Of a DNA stretch of 64,000 bases, positions 37,845 to 46,369 are shown in pieces; the first letter of the stretch is position 1, and every line of letters begins with the position of its first letter. The notes beneath the pieces were generated by a model. The model had not been told where the DNA came from, searched no databases, and worked only from the letters and a program-made list of their open reading frames with translations. The stretch comes from Dyadobacter arcticus (lineage in GTDB: Bacteria; Bacteroidota; Bacteroidia; Cytophagales; Spirosomataceae): contig NZ_JAASQJ010000001.1 of NCBI RefSeq assembly GCF_011762185.1, positions 1 through 64,000 on the forward strand. The letters run 5' to 3'. The position numbers were made by a program, and so were the translations under genes.

Positions 37845-38078
37845 ATGAACACGCAACTTCTGGAACGTATAACCTTTAATCCGAATCAATGTGGTGGTAA
37901 GCCATGCATTCGCAATATGCGTATCCGGGTGACTGATGTTCTTGAATTGCTGGCCAACGGTATTACTCCCGAACAAATTGTTTCCGAAGAGTTGCCAGAT
38001 CTTGAGTCAGAAGACGTTACTGCCTGTCTGCTCTACGCGGCCATAAAACTTAACCACCCGGTTCTACAGGCGGCTTAA
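37845..38078 (+). CDS. DUF433-family antitoxin
   Basis: A 77-residue protein of the DUF433 family: MNTQLLERITFNPNQCGGKPCIRNMRIRVTDVLELL and PEQIVSEELPDLESEDVTACLLYAA are diagnostic. These are small winged-helix-type DNA-binding proteins that act as antitoxins and repress their own operon. The ATG at 37845 is chosen because the upstream TTG lies in the -7 promoter box. The stop codon overlaps the toxin ATG by 1 nt (TAATG), so the pair is translated together. Intact. Confidence 0.88.
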   Translation: MNTQLLERITFNPNQCGGKPCIRNMRIRVTDVLELLANGITPEQIVSEELPDLESEDVTACLLYAAIKLNHPVLQAA

Positions 38079-38410
38079 TGATTATTCTTGACGCCCAACT
38101 CCCACCAGGTCTTGCTGTCTGGATCACTTCCAATTTTCAAATACAATGTTACTCTGCGGCGTTTCTTAATCTCTCACAAGCTGAGGATAAACATATTTTT
38201 TTCTTAGCAAGAGAGCAGAACGCAATCGTTATTACAAAGGACGACGACTTTGTGGAGCTTCTGAACCGGAATGGCAGTCCACCTAAGGTGATCTGGCTGA
38301 CGTGCGGAAATACTTCGAAAAGCAGGTTAATGGAAATGTTAAACCAAAATTTGCGCCAAGCCCTTGAACTACTTCAAACAATTGATTTGGTAGAGATTAC
38401 CGGATATTGA
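38078..38410 (+). CDS. DUF5615-family PIN-like toxin
   Basis: A 110-residue PIN-like ribonuclease of the DUF5615 (Mut7-C/PIN-like) group. It contains MIILDAQLPPGLAVWI with the first catalytic Asp (D5), and the pair in VITKDDDFVELL (~residues 52-56), plus a VIWLTCGN strand. Such toxins are paired with DUF433 antitoxins and are thought to cleave RNA. The complete length and unbroken frame suggest a functional toxin. The start overlaps the DUF433 stop by 1 nt. The following membrane/TPR gene begins 18 nt downstream and may be cotranscribed by read-through. Confidence 0.87.
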   Translation: MIILDAQLPPGLAVWITSNFQIQCYSAAFLNLSQAEDKHIFFLAREQNAIVITKDDDFVELLNRNGSPPKVIWLTCGNTSKSRLMEMLNQNLRQALELLQTIDLVEITGY

Positions 38411-38428
38411 TACCTCTTTAACTTAATT

Positions 38429-41089
38429 ATGAAGGAATTTTTTTTCTGGAAAGTTTGGTCTTCTTCTGAGCGTAGATTTACGATTGTGGCGCTCTCAACC
38501 TTATTATTAGCTATTGTTTTTTTTGCTTTCAAAATCATAGCCCCTTTACAAAATGTAATTCGCTGGAATGTTGTCAGCGAGTTGTCTGAGATCAGCACTG
38601 TTGTAGATGTGCTGCAATTGGGGCAGTGTCAATATGGTGTTTCAATCCCTTCACATCTGGTTACGGAGAGCTTTATGGCATCCGTGATGGAGATAGATTT
38701 TACAACGATTCATATTTTCTGGATTTTTGCTTTGATTGGCCTTACCTTGATCTTGGCTGCATTGACAACAATGTCGCGCTTTTGGTATCTCGCCGGAATG
38801 GTTGCGTTTATCCTATTTCTCGCATTTTCGAGGCTTGAAACATTAAATGTGCTGGGAGAGAGTAACAGAACTTTGTTTTTGATCGCAGTGATTTTGTACG
38901 GCGCAGTCACTTACTATTTCCATGCATTCCGGCCGGATTTAGGAATTGCTTTTCGCATTGGCGGTATTGCGTTGGTTTCAATATTGTTAGTCATATTAAT
39001 AGCATTGGCATCCAAGTCAGCTGTTCCTTCTTTGACTATCGCGGCCTATTCTTTTCCTCTTTGGCTATTCATCACGGTCATTTTCCTATTGGTCAGTTCA
39101 ACGGAAATTATGGCCGGGCTGGTTTGGCTAAGTACCAGCGGGTCGGTTATTAAAGGAAGGTCAGGATTACTTAATTTCATTGTAATCAGCGTATTGTATT
39201 TGCTTTTGCTGCTATTAATGTACCTCAAAAACACCAGGACGATCGATTGGAACATGACATTGATAAGCCCGGTATATCTTGCTATGGGAGCAGCGATCCT
39301 GGGATTGTGGGGTTTCAGGCGGCGTGCGGATTCCACTGGAACGATCATTCCATTCCGAAGAACCGGTTTCTGGCTTTACATAGGAATGTTTATCATATCG
39401 ATATCTTTTGCTGCATTGGTTGCGGGAACAGCCAATGACCCTGTTTTGGAAACATTGGAAGACGTTGTGGTACAAGGGCAACTCGCCATGGCGCTTTTAT
39501 TTTTCTTTTATATCCTGGTCAATTTCTTTCCGCTTTTCCAGCAAAAACTGGCTGTATATAAGGTACTCTATAAACCAATGCGTTTTGGTTTGACGCAAAC
39601 ACGACTGTTCGGGTTTGCCGGCGTGGTCATTTTATTCTCCACTCAAAAACTCTTGCCGGTAAATCAGGCAATTGCGGGTTATTTCAACGGATTGGGTGAT
39701 TTGCACACCACGACGCAGGAGTTTCCGCTGGCGGAACAATATTACAAACTCGCCTTGCAGCAGGAATTTCAAAACCATAAATCGAATTATGCACTGGCAT
39801 CGCTGGCACTCCGGCAGGGTGATCGCAATGCCGCCGCCTATTATTTCAGACAATCATTGCTTAAAAACCCGTCGCCACAAGCTTACGCAGGGTTAAGTGG
39901 AATATTGATTCAGGAAAACCTGTTTTTTGATGCGGTTTATAGTTTGCAGGAAGGCATTCGCAAATTTCCTGAAAGTGGGGAATTGCTGAATAACCTCGGA
40001 ATGCTTTATTCCAGAACCAATGTTGCAGATTCGGCTTATTACTATGTCGACAAAGCGGAAGGGAAGACAAAACGTCCGGAAATTCCTGCGACAAATTTGC
40101 TGTCCATTCTCGCTAAAAGCACGGATGCAGGGCTTTTGGATTCTCTTGCCTCGAAAAGCGAAAAAAAGAACTATCTCTCGTGGCAGGCCAATTGGCTCGC
40201 TGTACAGAATTTAAGGAAAAAGTTTACGGTAGAGTCATTTAGCAACGAGTCGGTTTCATCGGATTCGTTACTAAGTGTTTCCGGACTGGCTTACCTTTTA
40301 AATTATGCCACCAACCAGGCGAAACAGGATAGCACAACTGCAAAATTATTGCCAAAACTCGCGCTCAAAAATCCTATGTTAGCAAAGGATTTAACCTTCG
40401 CTGCCTTGTATCCTGAGTATTACAGCGGGGATAAATTGAAAGCAATTGAAACACTTTCAGCATGGGCGGGAGAGGAGGAGGAAAGCAATCTGTATCATAA
40501 AGTTCTGGGACATTGGCTAATGCAATTGGGATTGTACGATAAGGCAATTGAATCCTTATCGGTGGTAGAAGGGATTGAAGGGACTATCGGAATGGCGGTT
40601 GCCAATGCACTTTCAAATAAAAAGGAGATCGCCGTTATTTTGCTGGACAAAATTCAGGAAAAGGAGAAAAATGCTTCTGTTGAACACTTAAAGCAAACAT
40701 TGTTTTCGGGTGTAAGGCCAATATCACCCGTAGATTCGCTTTTGCTAATCGCAAATGGATCTCCGTCAGATGCGAATTTTAATAAAGCAATTAATGCTAA
40801 TCCCTTCAAAGCGAGCGTGGTTTATGCTGCATCGGAATATTGGAGGAAGAAAAAACAAACGGCAAAAGCGTATAGGATTGTTTTGAATGCGCTGAGATAT
40901 AATGAATATGCACCCGAAATCTGGGAGCAATATGCATTTCTAAGCCTGGAACAAGGGTTAATCGGGCAGGGAAATGAGGGAGAGGCCAAAGTTCAGCAAT
41001 ACGCGGTGCCAGCCGATTATCAGCGATTTATAACTCGCTATCAGCCTATGCGGGCACTTATCGAAAAACAGCGGGCAGAATTTCAGTGA
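38429..41089 (+). CDS. multi-TM protein with TPR tail, unknown function
   Basis: An 886-residue protein. About eleven hydrophobic helices occupy residues ~10-410. A TPR solenoid of some ten to twelve repeats follows at ~425-870 (for example LHTTTQEFPLAEQYYKLALQQEF, NAAAYYFRQSLLKNPSPQAYAGLSGIL, FFDAVYSLQEGIRKFPESGELL). The tail is probably extracytoplasmic or cytoplasmic depending on helix number. No transporter or enzyme motif is recognisable. It starts 18 nt after the toxin gene and is followed 38 nt later by another unknown gene, so it probably has its own promoter or depends on the TA operon. Architecture resembles membrane scaffolds, but I do not assign a role. Confidence 0.7.
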   Translation: MKEFFFWKVWSSSERRFTIVALSTLLLAIVFFAFKIIAPLQNVIRWNVVSELSEISTVVDVLQLGQCQYGVSIPSHLVTESFMASVMEIDFTTIHIFWIFALIGLTLILAALTTMSRFWYLAGMVAFILFLAFSRLETLNVLGESNRTLFLIAVILYGAVTYYFHAFRPDLGIAFRIGGIALVSILLVILIALASKSAVPSLTIAAYSFPLWLFITVIFLLVSSTEIMAGLVWLSTSGSVIKGRSGLLNFIVISVLYLLLLLLMYLKNTRTIDWNMTLISPVYLAMGAAILGLWGFRRRADSTGTIIPFRRTGFWLYIGMFIISISFAALVAGTANDPVLETLEDVVVQGQLAMALLFFFYILVNFFPLFQQKLAVYKVLYKPMRFGLTQTRLFGFAGVVILFSTQKLLPVNQAIAGYFNGLGDLHTTTQEFPLAEQYYKLALQQEFQNHKSNYALASLALRQGDRNAAAYYFRQSLLKNPSPQAYAGLSGILIQENLFFDAVYSLQEGIRKFPESGELLNNLGMLYSRTNVADSAYYYVDKAEGKTKRPEIPATNLLSILAKSTDAGLLDSLASKSEKKNYLSWQANWLAVQNLRKKFTVESFSNESVSSDSLLSVSGLAYLLNYATNQAKQDSTTAKLLPKLALKNPMLAKDLTFAALYPEYYSGDKLKAIETLSAWAGEEEESNLYHKVLGHWLMQLGLYDKAIESLSVVEGIEGTIGMAVANALSNKKEIAVILLDKIQEKEKNASVEHLKQTLFSGVRPISPVDSLLLIANGSPSDANFNKAINANPFKASVVYAASEYWRKKKQTAKAYRIVLNALRYNEYAPEIWEQYAFLSLEQGLIGQGNEGEAKVQQYAVPADYQRFITRYQPMRALIEKQRAEFQ

Positions 41090-41127
41090 TTTAATATTTT
41101 AGTTATTCTGATTACACTTCATCAACC

Positions 41128-41580
41128 ATGTCTTTATCCTGGAAATCCAATTTTATCAGTACGGAATTTCGGATTTTCCGGGGTAAAGTCATTGCTGGAA
41201 TATTGAGAACAAGCAGCTGGAAAAACGAAGGTTACGGTGAGTTAGATGGAAATCTTCTGCGTTTCAAGACAAAAGGGTTTTTGCAGAAGATCACTGAAAT
41301 CAGGGATATAGAAGGGGAAAAAGTTCTCGGACAGATCCAGTTTCATTTTATGAGCAGCTCGGCTACTATTACATATGATCATATTGATTACAACTGGAAG
41401 TTTGCGTCGTGGAGCATGCGGAAATGGAATGTCAGCAATGGTAACGCCCACGCTGCTTTCAAAAAAACGGGTTTCTGGCAAAAAGAAGGAGAAATAGAAG
41501 ACCAAGAAATTCCTCCAGCAGTTATCCTTGCATCCTTATACGCACACATTCATTTTCGAAAGGTGGCTGCTGCGGCATGA
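41128..41580 (+). CDS. uncharacterised beta-rich protein, 150 aa
   Basis: No family recognised. There is no signal peptide or membrane helix. The sequence is rich in alternating hydrophobic/aromatic strands: WKSNFISTEFRIFRGKVIAG, GYGELDGNLLRFKTKGFLQK, ATITYDHIDYNWKFASWSMRKW and AHAAFKKTGFWQKEGEIED. The repeated W-K/G-E-L and KTGFW elements suggest a small beta-barrel of the tubby/LURP-like type, which is a guess from pattern only. It lies between the multi-TM/TPR gene and an ABC ATPase, all on the plus strand, with 38-46 nt gaps. Confidence 0.55.
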   Translation: MSLSWKSNFISTEFRIFRGKVIAGILRTSSWKNEGYGELDGNLLRFKTKGFLQKITEIRDIEGEKVLGQIQFHFMSSSATITYDHIDYNWKFASWSMRKWNVSNGNAHAAFKKTGFWQKEGEIEDQEIPPAVILASLYAHIHFRKVAAAA

Positions 41581-41626
41581 CATCAGAATAACATATCAAA
41601 ATTTACCCTACTGAAAATCGCAATCC

Positions 41627-42337
41627 ATGAAAATTATAGATACTACTGAAATTTCGAAACGATATGTAATGGGTAGTGAGATTATCCAGGCATTGATGTC
41701 AGTTACCATATCGGTTGACAAAGGAGAATATGTTGCTTTTATGGGGCCGTCGGGTTCGGGTAAGTCTACATTGATGAATATCATTGGCTGCTTGGATACG
41801 CCTAGTACCGGCCGATACATTCTCAATAGCAAGGATGTGAGTGATATGACGGAAAGTGAGCTGGCCGAAATCAGGAATAAAGAAATTGGCTTCGTTTTTC
41901 AAACATTCAATCTTCTCCCACGAATGTCGTCTCTCGATAATGTGGCATTACCGCTTATTTATGCGGGTTTGAATAAATCCGACCGGACTGAAAAGGCAAT
42001 GCTTTCCCTTAAAAATGTAGGTCTGGAAAATCGCGCGGGCCACAAACCCAATGAACTTTCAGGTGGGCAGCGTCAGCGCGTCGCTATTGCAAGAGCATTG
42101 GTCAATGATCCTAGTATCTTGCTTGCGGATGAACCTACCGGAAACTTGGATTCAAAAACGTCCTACGAAATCATGGATCTTTTTGACCAGCTTTATAGCA
42201 AAGGAAATACCATCGTAATGGTTACACACGAAGAGGATATCGCACATTACGCGCATCGCATCGTGCGTCTGCGCGATGGCCTGGTTGAGTCGGATACCAT
42301 TAATCCTAATCCAAAGAAAGTGAGTGCGTTGGTGTAA
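41627..42337 (+). CDS. LolD/MacB-type ABC transporter ATP-binding protein
   Basis: A 236-residue nucleotide-binding protein: Walker [10 protein letters not shown] at 40-48, signature [15 protein letters not shown], Walker [16 protein letters not shown] and H-loop VTHEEDIA. The closest well-known relatives are LolD, FtsE and MacB ATPases, which drive mechanotransmission with FtsX-like permeases. No permease gene is adjacent on either side, so it is an orphan subunit whose partner must be elsewhere. Genes upstream are an unknown beta-rich protein and a TPR membrane protein. Confidence 0.92.
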   Translation: MKIIDTTEISKRYVMGSEIIQALMSVTISVDKGEYVAFMGPSGSGKSTLMNIIGCLDTPSTGRYILNSKDVSDMTESELAEIRNKEIGFVFQTFNLLPRMSSLDNVALPLIYAGLNKSDRTEKAMLSLKNVGLENRAGHKPNELSGGQRQRVAIARALVNDPSILLADEPTGNLDSKTSYEIMDLFDQLYSKGNTIVMVTHEEDIAHYAHRIVRLRDGLVESDTINPNPKKVSALV

Positions 42338-42349
42338 ATCGTGACAAAC

Positions 42350-42381
42350 TTTCTGATTAAAATCAGGAATAGTTACCTTTG
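42350..42381 (+). promoter_or_regulatory. promoter of the RluD-type gene
   Basis: TTTC (42350-42353) and TACCTTTG (42374-42381) are separated by 20 nt. The -7 box matches TAnnTTTG exactly and the -33 box three of four bases. Confidence 0.6.
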
Positions 42382-42418
42382 TAAAGAAGACTCTCAGTTA
42401 TATATTAAAACAGAGTAG

Positions 42419-42465
42419 ATCCGGATGAGTTACCGTTAAGTGGTAAATCATTCGGATTATTTTTA
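42419..42465 (+). terminator. leader hairpin/attenuator-like terminator
   Basis: Arms at 42419-42434 (ATCCGGATGAGTTACC) and 42442-42457 pair with one wobble and one mismatch around a 7-nt loop. TATTTTTATC follows. It lies between the promoter and the start codon of the RluD-type gene, so it may end upstream transcripts and also attenuate the gene itself. Confidence 0.6.
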
Positions 42466-42476
42466 TCAGCACAATT

Positions 42477-43199
42477 ATGAAAATTAATTTCAAAGACCTC
42501 ATTTTATTCGAGGATGAGGATTTCCTGATGGTCAATAAGCCGCCGCATCTGGCGACGCTCGACGAAAGGACTGCGGATAGGGGAGGAAGCGTGTTGAGGC
42601 TGGCAAAAGAGTATAATTCAGATCTTCAGGCTGCACATAGATTGGATAAAGAAACTTCGGGAGCATTGGCTTTTGCGAAAAATCCGGCCGCATATCGTCA
42701 CTTAGCCATGCAATTCGAACATCGCGAAGTTACCAAACGCTATCACGCCGTTGCAAACGGCATTCACAATCTGGACAGTATCTCCGTTTATCTGCCTATT
42801 TTGGCTTTGAAGAATGGCACCGCAGTAAAAATCGATCGTGCAGAAGGTAAGATTGCCGAAACCATTTTTAATACGCTCCAAGTTTACCGTGGATACACAC
42901 TGGTGGAATGTATACCCATTACCGGACGTATGCACCAGATCCGCATCCACCTCTCCTGCCTGAAAGCCCCCATTGTGTGCGACCCTCAGTATGGTGGAGA
43001 GCCCATATTCCTTTCAAACCTGAAACGCAAGTTTAATCTGAAAAAAGATACGGATGAACTGCCTCTTATTCAGCGGGTTGCGTTACATGCCCATTCATTA
43101 TCATTCGCAGTTATGAATGGCGATCCGGTTCGTATAGACGCGCCGTATCCCAAAGATTTTGAGGTGCTTGTGAAGCAATTGAACAAATTTGGAAAGTAA
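42477..43199 (+). CDS. RluD-type pseudouridine synthase
   Basis: Pseudouridine synthase of the RluA/RluD/RluC superfamily, 240 aa. The catalytic Asp is D57 in AAHRLDKETSG; TGRMHQIRIHLSCLKAPIVCDPQYGG is the second hallmark. No S4 domain is present. It is a paralogue of the gene at 16704-17435 and may modify a different position. Its own promoter precedes an attenuator-like hairpin in a ~90-nt leader, so it is transcribed separately from the ABC ATPase gene upstream. Confidence 0.9.
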   Translation: MKINFKDLILFEDEDFLMVNKPPHLATLDERTADRGGSVLRLAKEYNSDLQAAHRLDKETSGALAFAKNPAAYRHLAMQFEHREVTKRYHAVANGIHNLDSISVYLPILALKNGTAVKIDRAEGKIAETIFNTLQVYRGYTLVECIPITGRMHQIRIHLSCLKAPIVCDPQYGGEPIFLSNLKRKFNLKKDTDELPLIQRVALHAHSLSFAVMNGDPVRIDAPYPKDFEVLVKQLNKFGK

Positions 43200-43274
43200 T
43201 AGCATAATTTTTTAGCAGAAGTCAGGAAACTTTGAGTAGGTTTAAAATCTATTTTCCACTCTAACTATCCTGTC

Positions 43275-44009
43275 ATGCAATTACACACATTAAGAAGGTT
43301 GCTTTCTCTTTCCGTAGCTATTGTGGGTATTCTTCTTATGCAAATCACCTACGCGCAAACCGAGCGTAAAAACGATGTGATTGTTAAACGCGATAGCTCC
43401 CGCATTCAGGCACTGATTACTCAGATGACTTACGAAAAAATTAACTACCGGGATTTGGGAACGCCGGACAGTGTTAAAACCTATATTTATCTGGACAAAG
43501 TAGCGAGGGTTTTACTAAAAAACGGTAAAATTATCAATGTCCGGGATTCCATTCCTGCAATGAAGATGCCAACCGACAGCGTTGGACAATATGCTGATTT
43601 GAATAATTTGCCAAACAATGCTTTTGAAAAAAGTGTCGTCATGGCCAATTCGGACCAACTGCGGGATAAATACCAATATCATAAAGACAGATCCATTGAT
43701 GGAAAAACCGGAGCGATCGTTTTTACCTCTGTTGCGGTCGTATCTCTTGTTGCGGGGATTATTATTTCATCGACTGGCGACAGTCCTGATAACAAAACAA
43801 TCGGAAATTCACTTGCAATAGCAGGCCCGGCTGTGGGAATAATATTAGGTGCCGTAGGTTTTAAAAATTACAAAAAACACAGGAGCAGGGCGGAAAAAGT
43901 AAAGTCAGAATTAGAAAGAAGGAACCAGCCGCTTACCACTTTCCGACTTAGCCCAGGCTTCAATCCTTTAAATAAATCGGGCAACCTCACATTACGCATG
44001 TCGTTTTGA
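43275..44009 (+). CDS. secreted protein, paralogue A of a tandem pair
   Basis: A 244-residue exported protein, signal MQLHTLRRLLSLSVAIVGILLMQITYAQ. The N-terminal domain (~30-100) has an RKNDVIVKRDSSRIQALITQM motif; a transmembrane-like segment with glycines follows (~155-180), then a basic region and a C-terminal FRLSPGFNPLNKSGNLTLRMSF end. It is 27-30 percent-like in visible alignment to the next gene, sharing the signal, DVIV-RD, DKVARV/IRKTEIASI and PGFNP features (my eye estimate only). No function recognised. The family appears Bacteroidota-typical. Confidence 0.6.
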   Translation: MQLHTLRRLLSLSVAIVGILLMQITYAQTERKNDVIVKRDSSRIQALITQMTYEKINYRDLGTPDSVKTYIYLDKVARVLLKNGKIINVRDSIPAMKMPTDSVGQYADLNNLPNNAFEKSVVMANSDQLRDKYQYHKDRSIDGKTGAIVFTSVAVVSLVAGIIISSTGDSPDNKTIGNSLAIAGPAVGIILGAVGFKNYKKHRSRAEKVKSELERRNQPLTTFRLSPGFNPLNKSGNLTLRMSF

Positions 44010-44067
44010 TAAAGAAAAATTTATTCCTTCAGTGGGTGTATATTAACAATATCTAGATACCTATACA

Positions 44068-44841
44068 ATGAAAGTAAATTTATTAAAGCTAAGAATTCAG
44101 CTTGTAGCCATGTTCTTCACGATTTTTTTTGGTCATTTTTCACTCGCGCAGACCTCCCGCAAGCCAGATGTAATTGTTATGAGAGACAATACAAAGCTGG
44201 AAGTTACTATTCAGGAAATGGATGACATTGTGGTGAAATACAGAAAGATAAGTGATCCGGAAGGCCCTGTTTTTAACATCCGTAAAACCGAAATTGCATC
44301 CATCCGTTATGGGAACGGAGAGGTCGAAACCTTTGACGCCGTGTTGGAAGTACCTAGTTATTATGCGCCATCACAATCGACAAATGGAGTTAAGCCAGTA
44401 AATGCCGCTCCAAAAACAGGAAATAAATTTCTGGACGAGATCCGTTCTTCCGCTCCCGACCATCTCAGGGCAACCTATAAATTTTATAAGGCAAAATCGA
44501 AAGGTGGAATGGTCATGGGTATTGCTGGTACCTCGGCAGGGGTTATCGTGGCAGGTATTGGAACTGGCATGGTAGCAAGTGCAACCGATGTAAATGGAAA
44601 TTTCAATAGTTATCAAGATGAGCGCAAAGCCATTCGTGGGGCGTTGATGATGATTGGAGGATTTGCAGGAGCTGTAACTTTTGGAACGGTAGGATTTATA
44701 AAAGCCGGTAAAAATGGTTCGAAGGCCAGTAGAATTCGTAGGGAACTGTTACAGAGAAACGAGCCAATAACAATTCAATTTGGCCCGGGATTCAATCCTG
44801 CCAGCCGTGTGGGTTGCCTGACTGTACGTCTTGAATTTTGA
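44068..44841 (+). CDS. secreted protein, paralogue B of a tandem pair
   Basis: A 257-residue exported protein, signal MKVNLLKLRIQLVAMFFTIFFGHFSLAQ. It shares the layout of paralogue A: KPDVIVMRDNTKLEVTIQEM near residue 32, a K-rich linker, a glycine-rich hydrophobic stretch (VMGIAGTSAGVIVAGIGTGMVA), and the end ITIQFGPGFNPASR. The glycine-rich segment resembles a membrane-embedded or amyloid-prone helix. Starts 58 nt after gene A and is followed by a strong terminator, so the pair is likely one transcription unit. Function unknown. Confidence 0.6.
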   Translation: MKVNLLKLRIQLVAMFFTIFFGHFSLAQTSRKPDVIVMRDNTKLEVTIQEMDDIVVKYRKISDPEGPVFNIRKTEIASIRYGNGEVETFDAVLEVPSYYAPSQSTNGVKPVNAAPKTGNKFLDEIRSSAPDHLRATYKFYKAKSKGGMVMGIAGTSAGVIVAGIGTGMVASATDVNGNFNSYQDERKAIRGALMMIGGFAGAVTFGTVGFIKAGKNGSKASRIRRELLQRNEPITIQFGPGFNPASRVGCLTVRLEF

Positions 44842-44850
44842 GACTCATGC

Positions 44851-44893
44851 ATAAAAAAGCGGCCTGAACTCATTTCCAGGCCGCTTTTTTTAT
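44851..44893. terminator. bidirectional terminator
   Basis: Arms ATAAAAAAGCGGCCTG (44851-44866) and CAGGCCGCTTTTTTTAT (44877-44893) pair over 16 bp with T-runs on both flanks, between the convergent paralogue B and beta-barrel genes. Confidence 0.9.
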
Positions 44894-44904
44894 GATAAAA
44901 TATC

Positions 44905-45432
44905 TTAGAACTTAAATGCAATACCAGCTTTCAACGGAGAAGCATTGTATCCAACTTCTGCAAAAACGCCCATTGTTGGTTTGAAATAGTAACGTGCTCC
45001 TGCGAATGCACCGAAGAAAACGCCGCTTCCATATCCGTCATCGTAAATTCCATTGTAACCATCAGGATCGCTGAAAGATGAAACGCGATATCCAAGAGCG
45101 GGACCAGCGTAAAGATCCAGGTTATCCATTGTCAAAAAGTGCTTTCCATAATGGTAGGAACCTCTTGCAGCAATGGTTAAAAAGTTATATCTCCACTTAT
45201 ATCCAAAGTAACCATAATTCCAGGTAACAAAATCAGCCTGTGCACCAACGCTGATAAAGTCATGAACACCACCTTCGAACGAAGCGCCCACACCAACACC
45301 ACCTCCGTAAGTACCGCCTAGATTGATACCCACATTCAATAATTTATCTCCTTTTTCAAATTGGGCAAAAGCCTTCTCAGATGTCACACTCAATACAGAG
45401 GCAACAAAAAACATAAATAGAATCTTTTTCAT
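44905..45432 (-). CDS. small outer-membrane beta-barrel protein
   Basis: A 175-residue exported protein, signal MKKILFMFFVASVLSVTSEKAFAQ. The remainder is glycine/aromatic-rich, with eight-odd strands (LLNVGINLGGTYGGGVGVG, WRYNFLTIAARGSYHYGKH, LYAGPALGYRVS, VFFGAFAGARYYF) and a C-terminal aromatic (FKF), as in OmpA/OprF-like 8-stranded barrels. Function unknown, probably a surface porin-like or structural barrel. The ATG at 45432 is preferred; upstream codons add no signal-like sequence. A promoter with TTTG-N19-TTAATTTG lies 36-66 nt upstream, embedded in an inverted repeat. Confidence 0.7.
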   Translation of the reverse strand: MKKILFMFFVASVLSVTSEKAFAQFEKGDKLLNVGINLGGTYGGGVGVGASFEGGVHDFISVGAQADFVTWNYGYFGYKWRYNFLTIAARGSYHYGKHFLTMDNLDLYAGPALGYRVSSFSDPDGYNGIYDDGYGSGVFFGAFAGARYYFKPTMGVFAEVGYNASPLKAGIAFKF

Positions 45433-45460
45433 CGTAATAGATTTGTTATTGTTAAATAAT

Positions 45461-45510
45461 AATGGCACAAATTAAAGCCTTTATTTCAATGCTTCAAAAC
45501 TTGTGCCATT
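45461..45510. promoter_or_regulatory. promoter of the beta-barrel gene inside an AATGGCACAA inverted repeat
   Basis: On the minus strand TTTG (complement of 45495-45498) lies 19 nt before TTAATTTG (45468-45475), one base off the consensus. Ten-base arms AATGGCACAA (45461-45470) and TTGTGCCATT (45501-45510) are exact complements flanking the core promoter. Confidence 0.6.
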
Positions 45511-45573
45511 TATAGTTATTATCCGGGTACTCTTACTTTGTAAGTGGCCTTTTACCAGATTTCAGGCCGCAAT

Positions 45574-46263
45574 TCAGATCTGTTTACGCAATTTTTCTTT
45601 GAAAACTTTTTTGAATTTGTCCAATTTCGGGGCAATTACGAATGCACAATATCCTTGATCCGGGTTGTTTGCGAAATAGTTCTGATGGTAATCTTCCGCA
45701 AGGTAAAATTTCGAGGCTTTTGTAATTTCGGTTACAATCGGCTTTCCATACGCACCAGATTTGTCCAGTTCCGATTTTGCCTGCTCCGCCAGGCTCTTTT
45801 GATCATCTGTGCGATAGTAAATCGCCGAACGATATTGCGTACCTACATCATTACCCTGACGGTTCAGCGATGTCGGGTCATGGCTGCGGAAAAATGCTTC
45901 CAGAAGATCAGCATAGGTTATCACCTTCGGGTCGTAAGTAACCTCCACACATTCAGCATGGCCGGTTGAGCCCGAACATACATCCTTATAATTAGGGTTT
46001 GGGTCATGTCCGCCGGAGTAGCCGGAAACTACTTTTTTAACGCCGTCCAATGATTCCATAACCGCTTCGGTACACCAGAAACATCCGGTTGCGAAAATCG
46101 CAGTTTCAGTACCCGCTGTGTTTACATTATTTTCATCCAATGCAGCTAATGCTGACTCTTTATCCATGTTTTTCTTTTGTTTTTTGTCCGATTGCGCGCA
46201 GGATATCACAACCATGCAGCACAGGAATAGAAACGTGAAAATCGGGATGGTCGTTCTCATCAT
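45574..46263 (-). CDS. msrA: peptide-methionine (S)-S-oxide reductase, lipoprotein form
   Basis: MsrA repairs oxidised methionine (S-sulfoxide). The 229-residue protein has the GCFWC active-site motif at 60-64 (catalytic Cys61) and downstream TGHAECVEVTYDP, SHDPTSLNRQGNDVGTQYRS segments. The N-terminus MMRTTIPIFTFLFLCCMVVISC carries a lipobox with the acylated Cys22, so the enzyme is anchored in the periplasm or outer membrane, not cytosolic. The sequence HNYFANNPDQGYC near the C-terminus is the usual recycling region. Start at either of two consecutive Met codons; ~35 nt of upstream gap is unshared. Confidence 0.93.
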   Translation of the reverse strand: MMRTTIPIFTFLFLCCMVVISCAQSDKKQKKNMDKESALAALDENNVNTAGTETAIFATGCFWCTEAVMESLDGVKKVVSGYSGGHDPNPNYKDVCSGSTGHAECVEVTYDPKVITYADLLEAFFRSHDPTSLNRQGNDVGTQYRSAIYYRTDDQKSLAEQAKSELDKSGAYGKPIVTEITKASKFYLAEDYHQNYFANNPDQGYCAFVIAPKLDKFKKVFKEKLRKQI

Positions 46264-46369
46264 ATTGATATCGATTATTTTTCAAATTGGTAACGAATAG
46301 CTGAGAAAGAAAGTTTTATCAGCCGTATTCATGCAATATTTACGAAATTCGCGTGCGAAAAGATCTACC

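Noticed and set aside
45544..45969. 141-residue antisense frame over msrA
   Set aside because: Shadow frame of the msrA gene.
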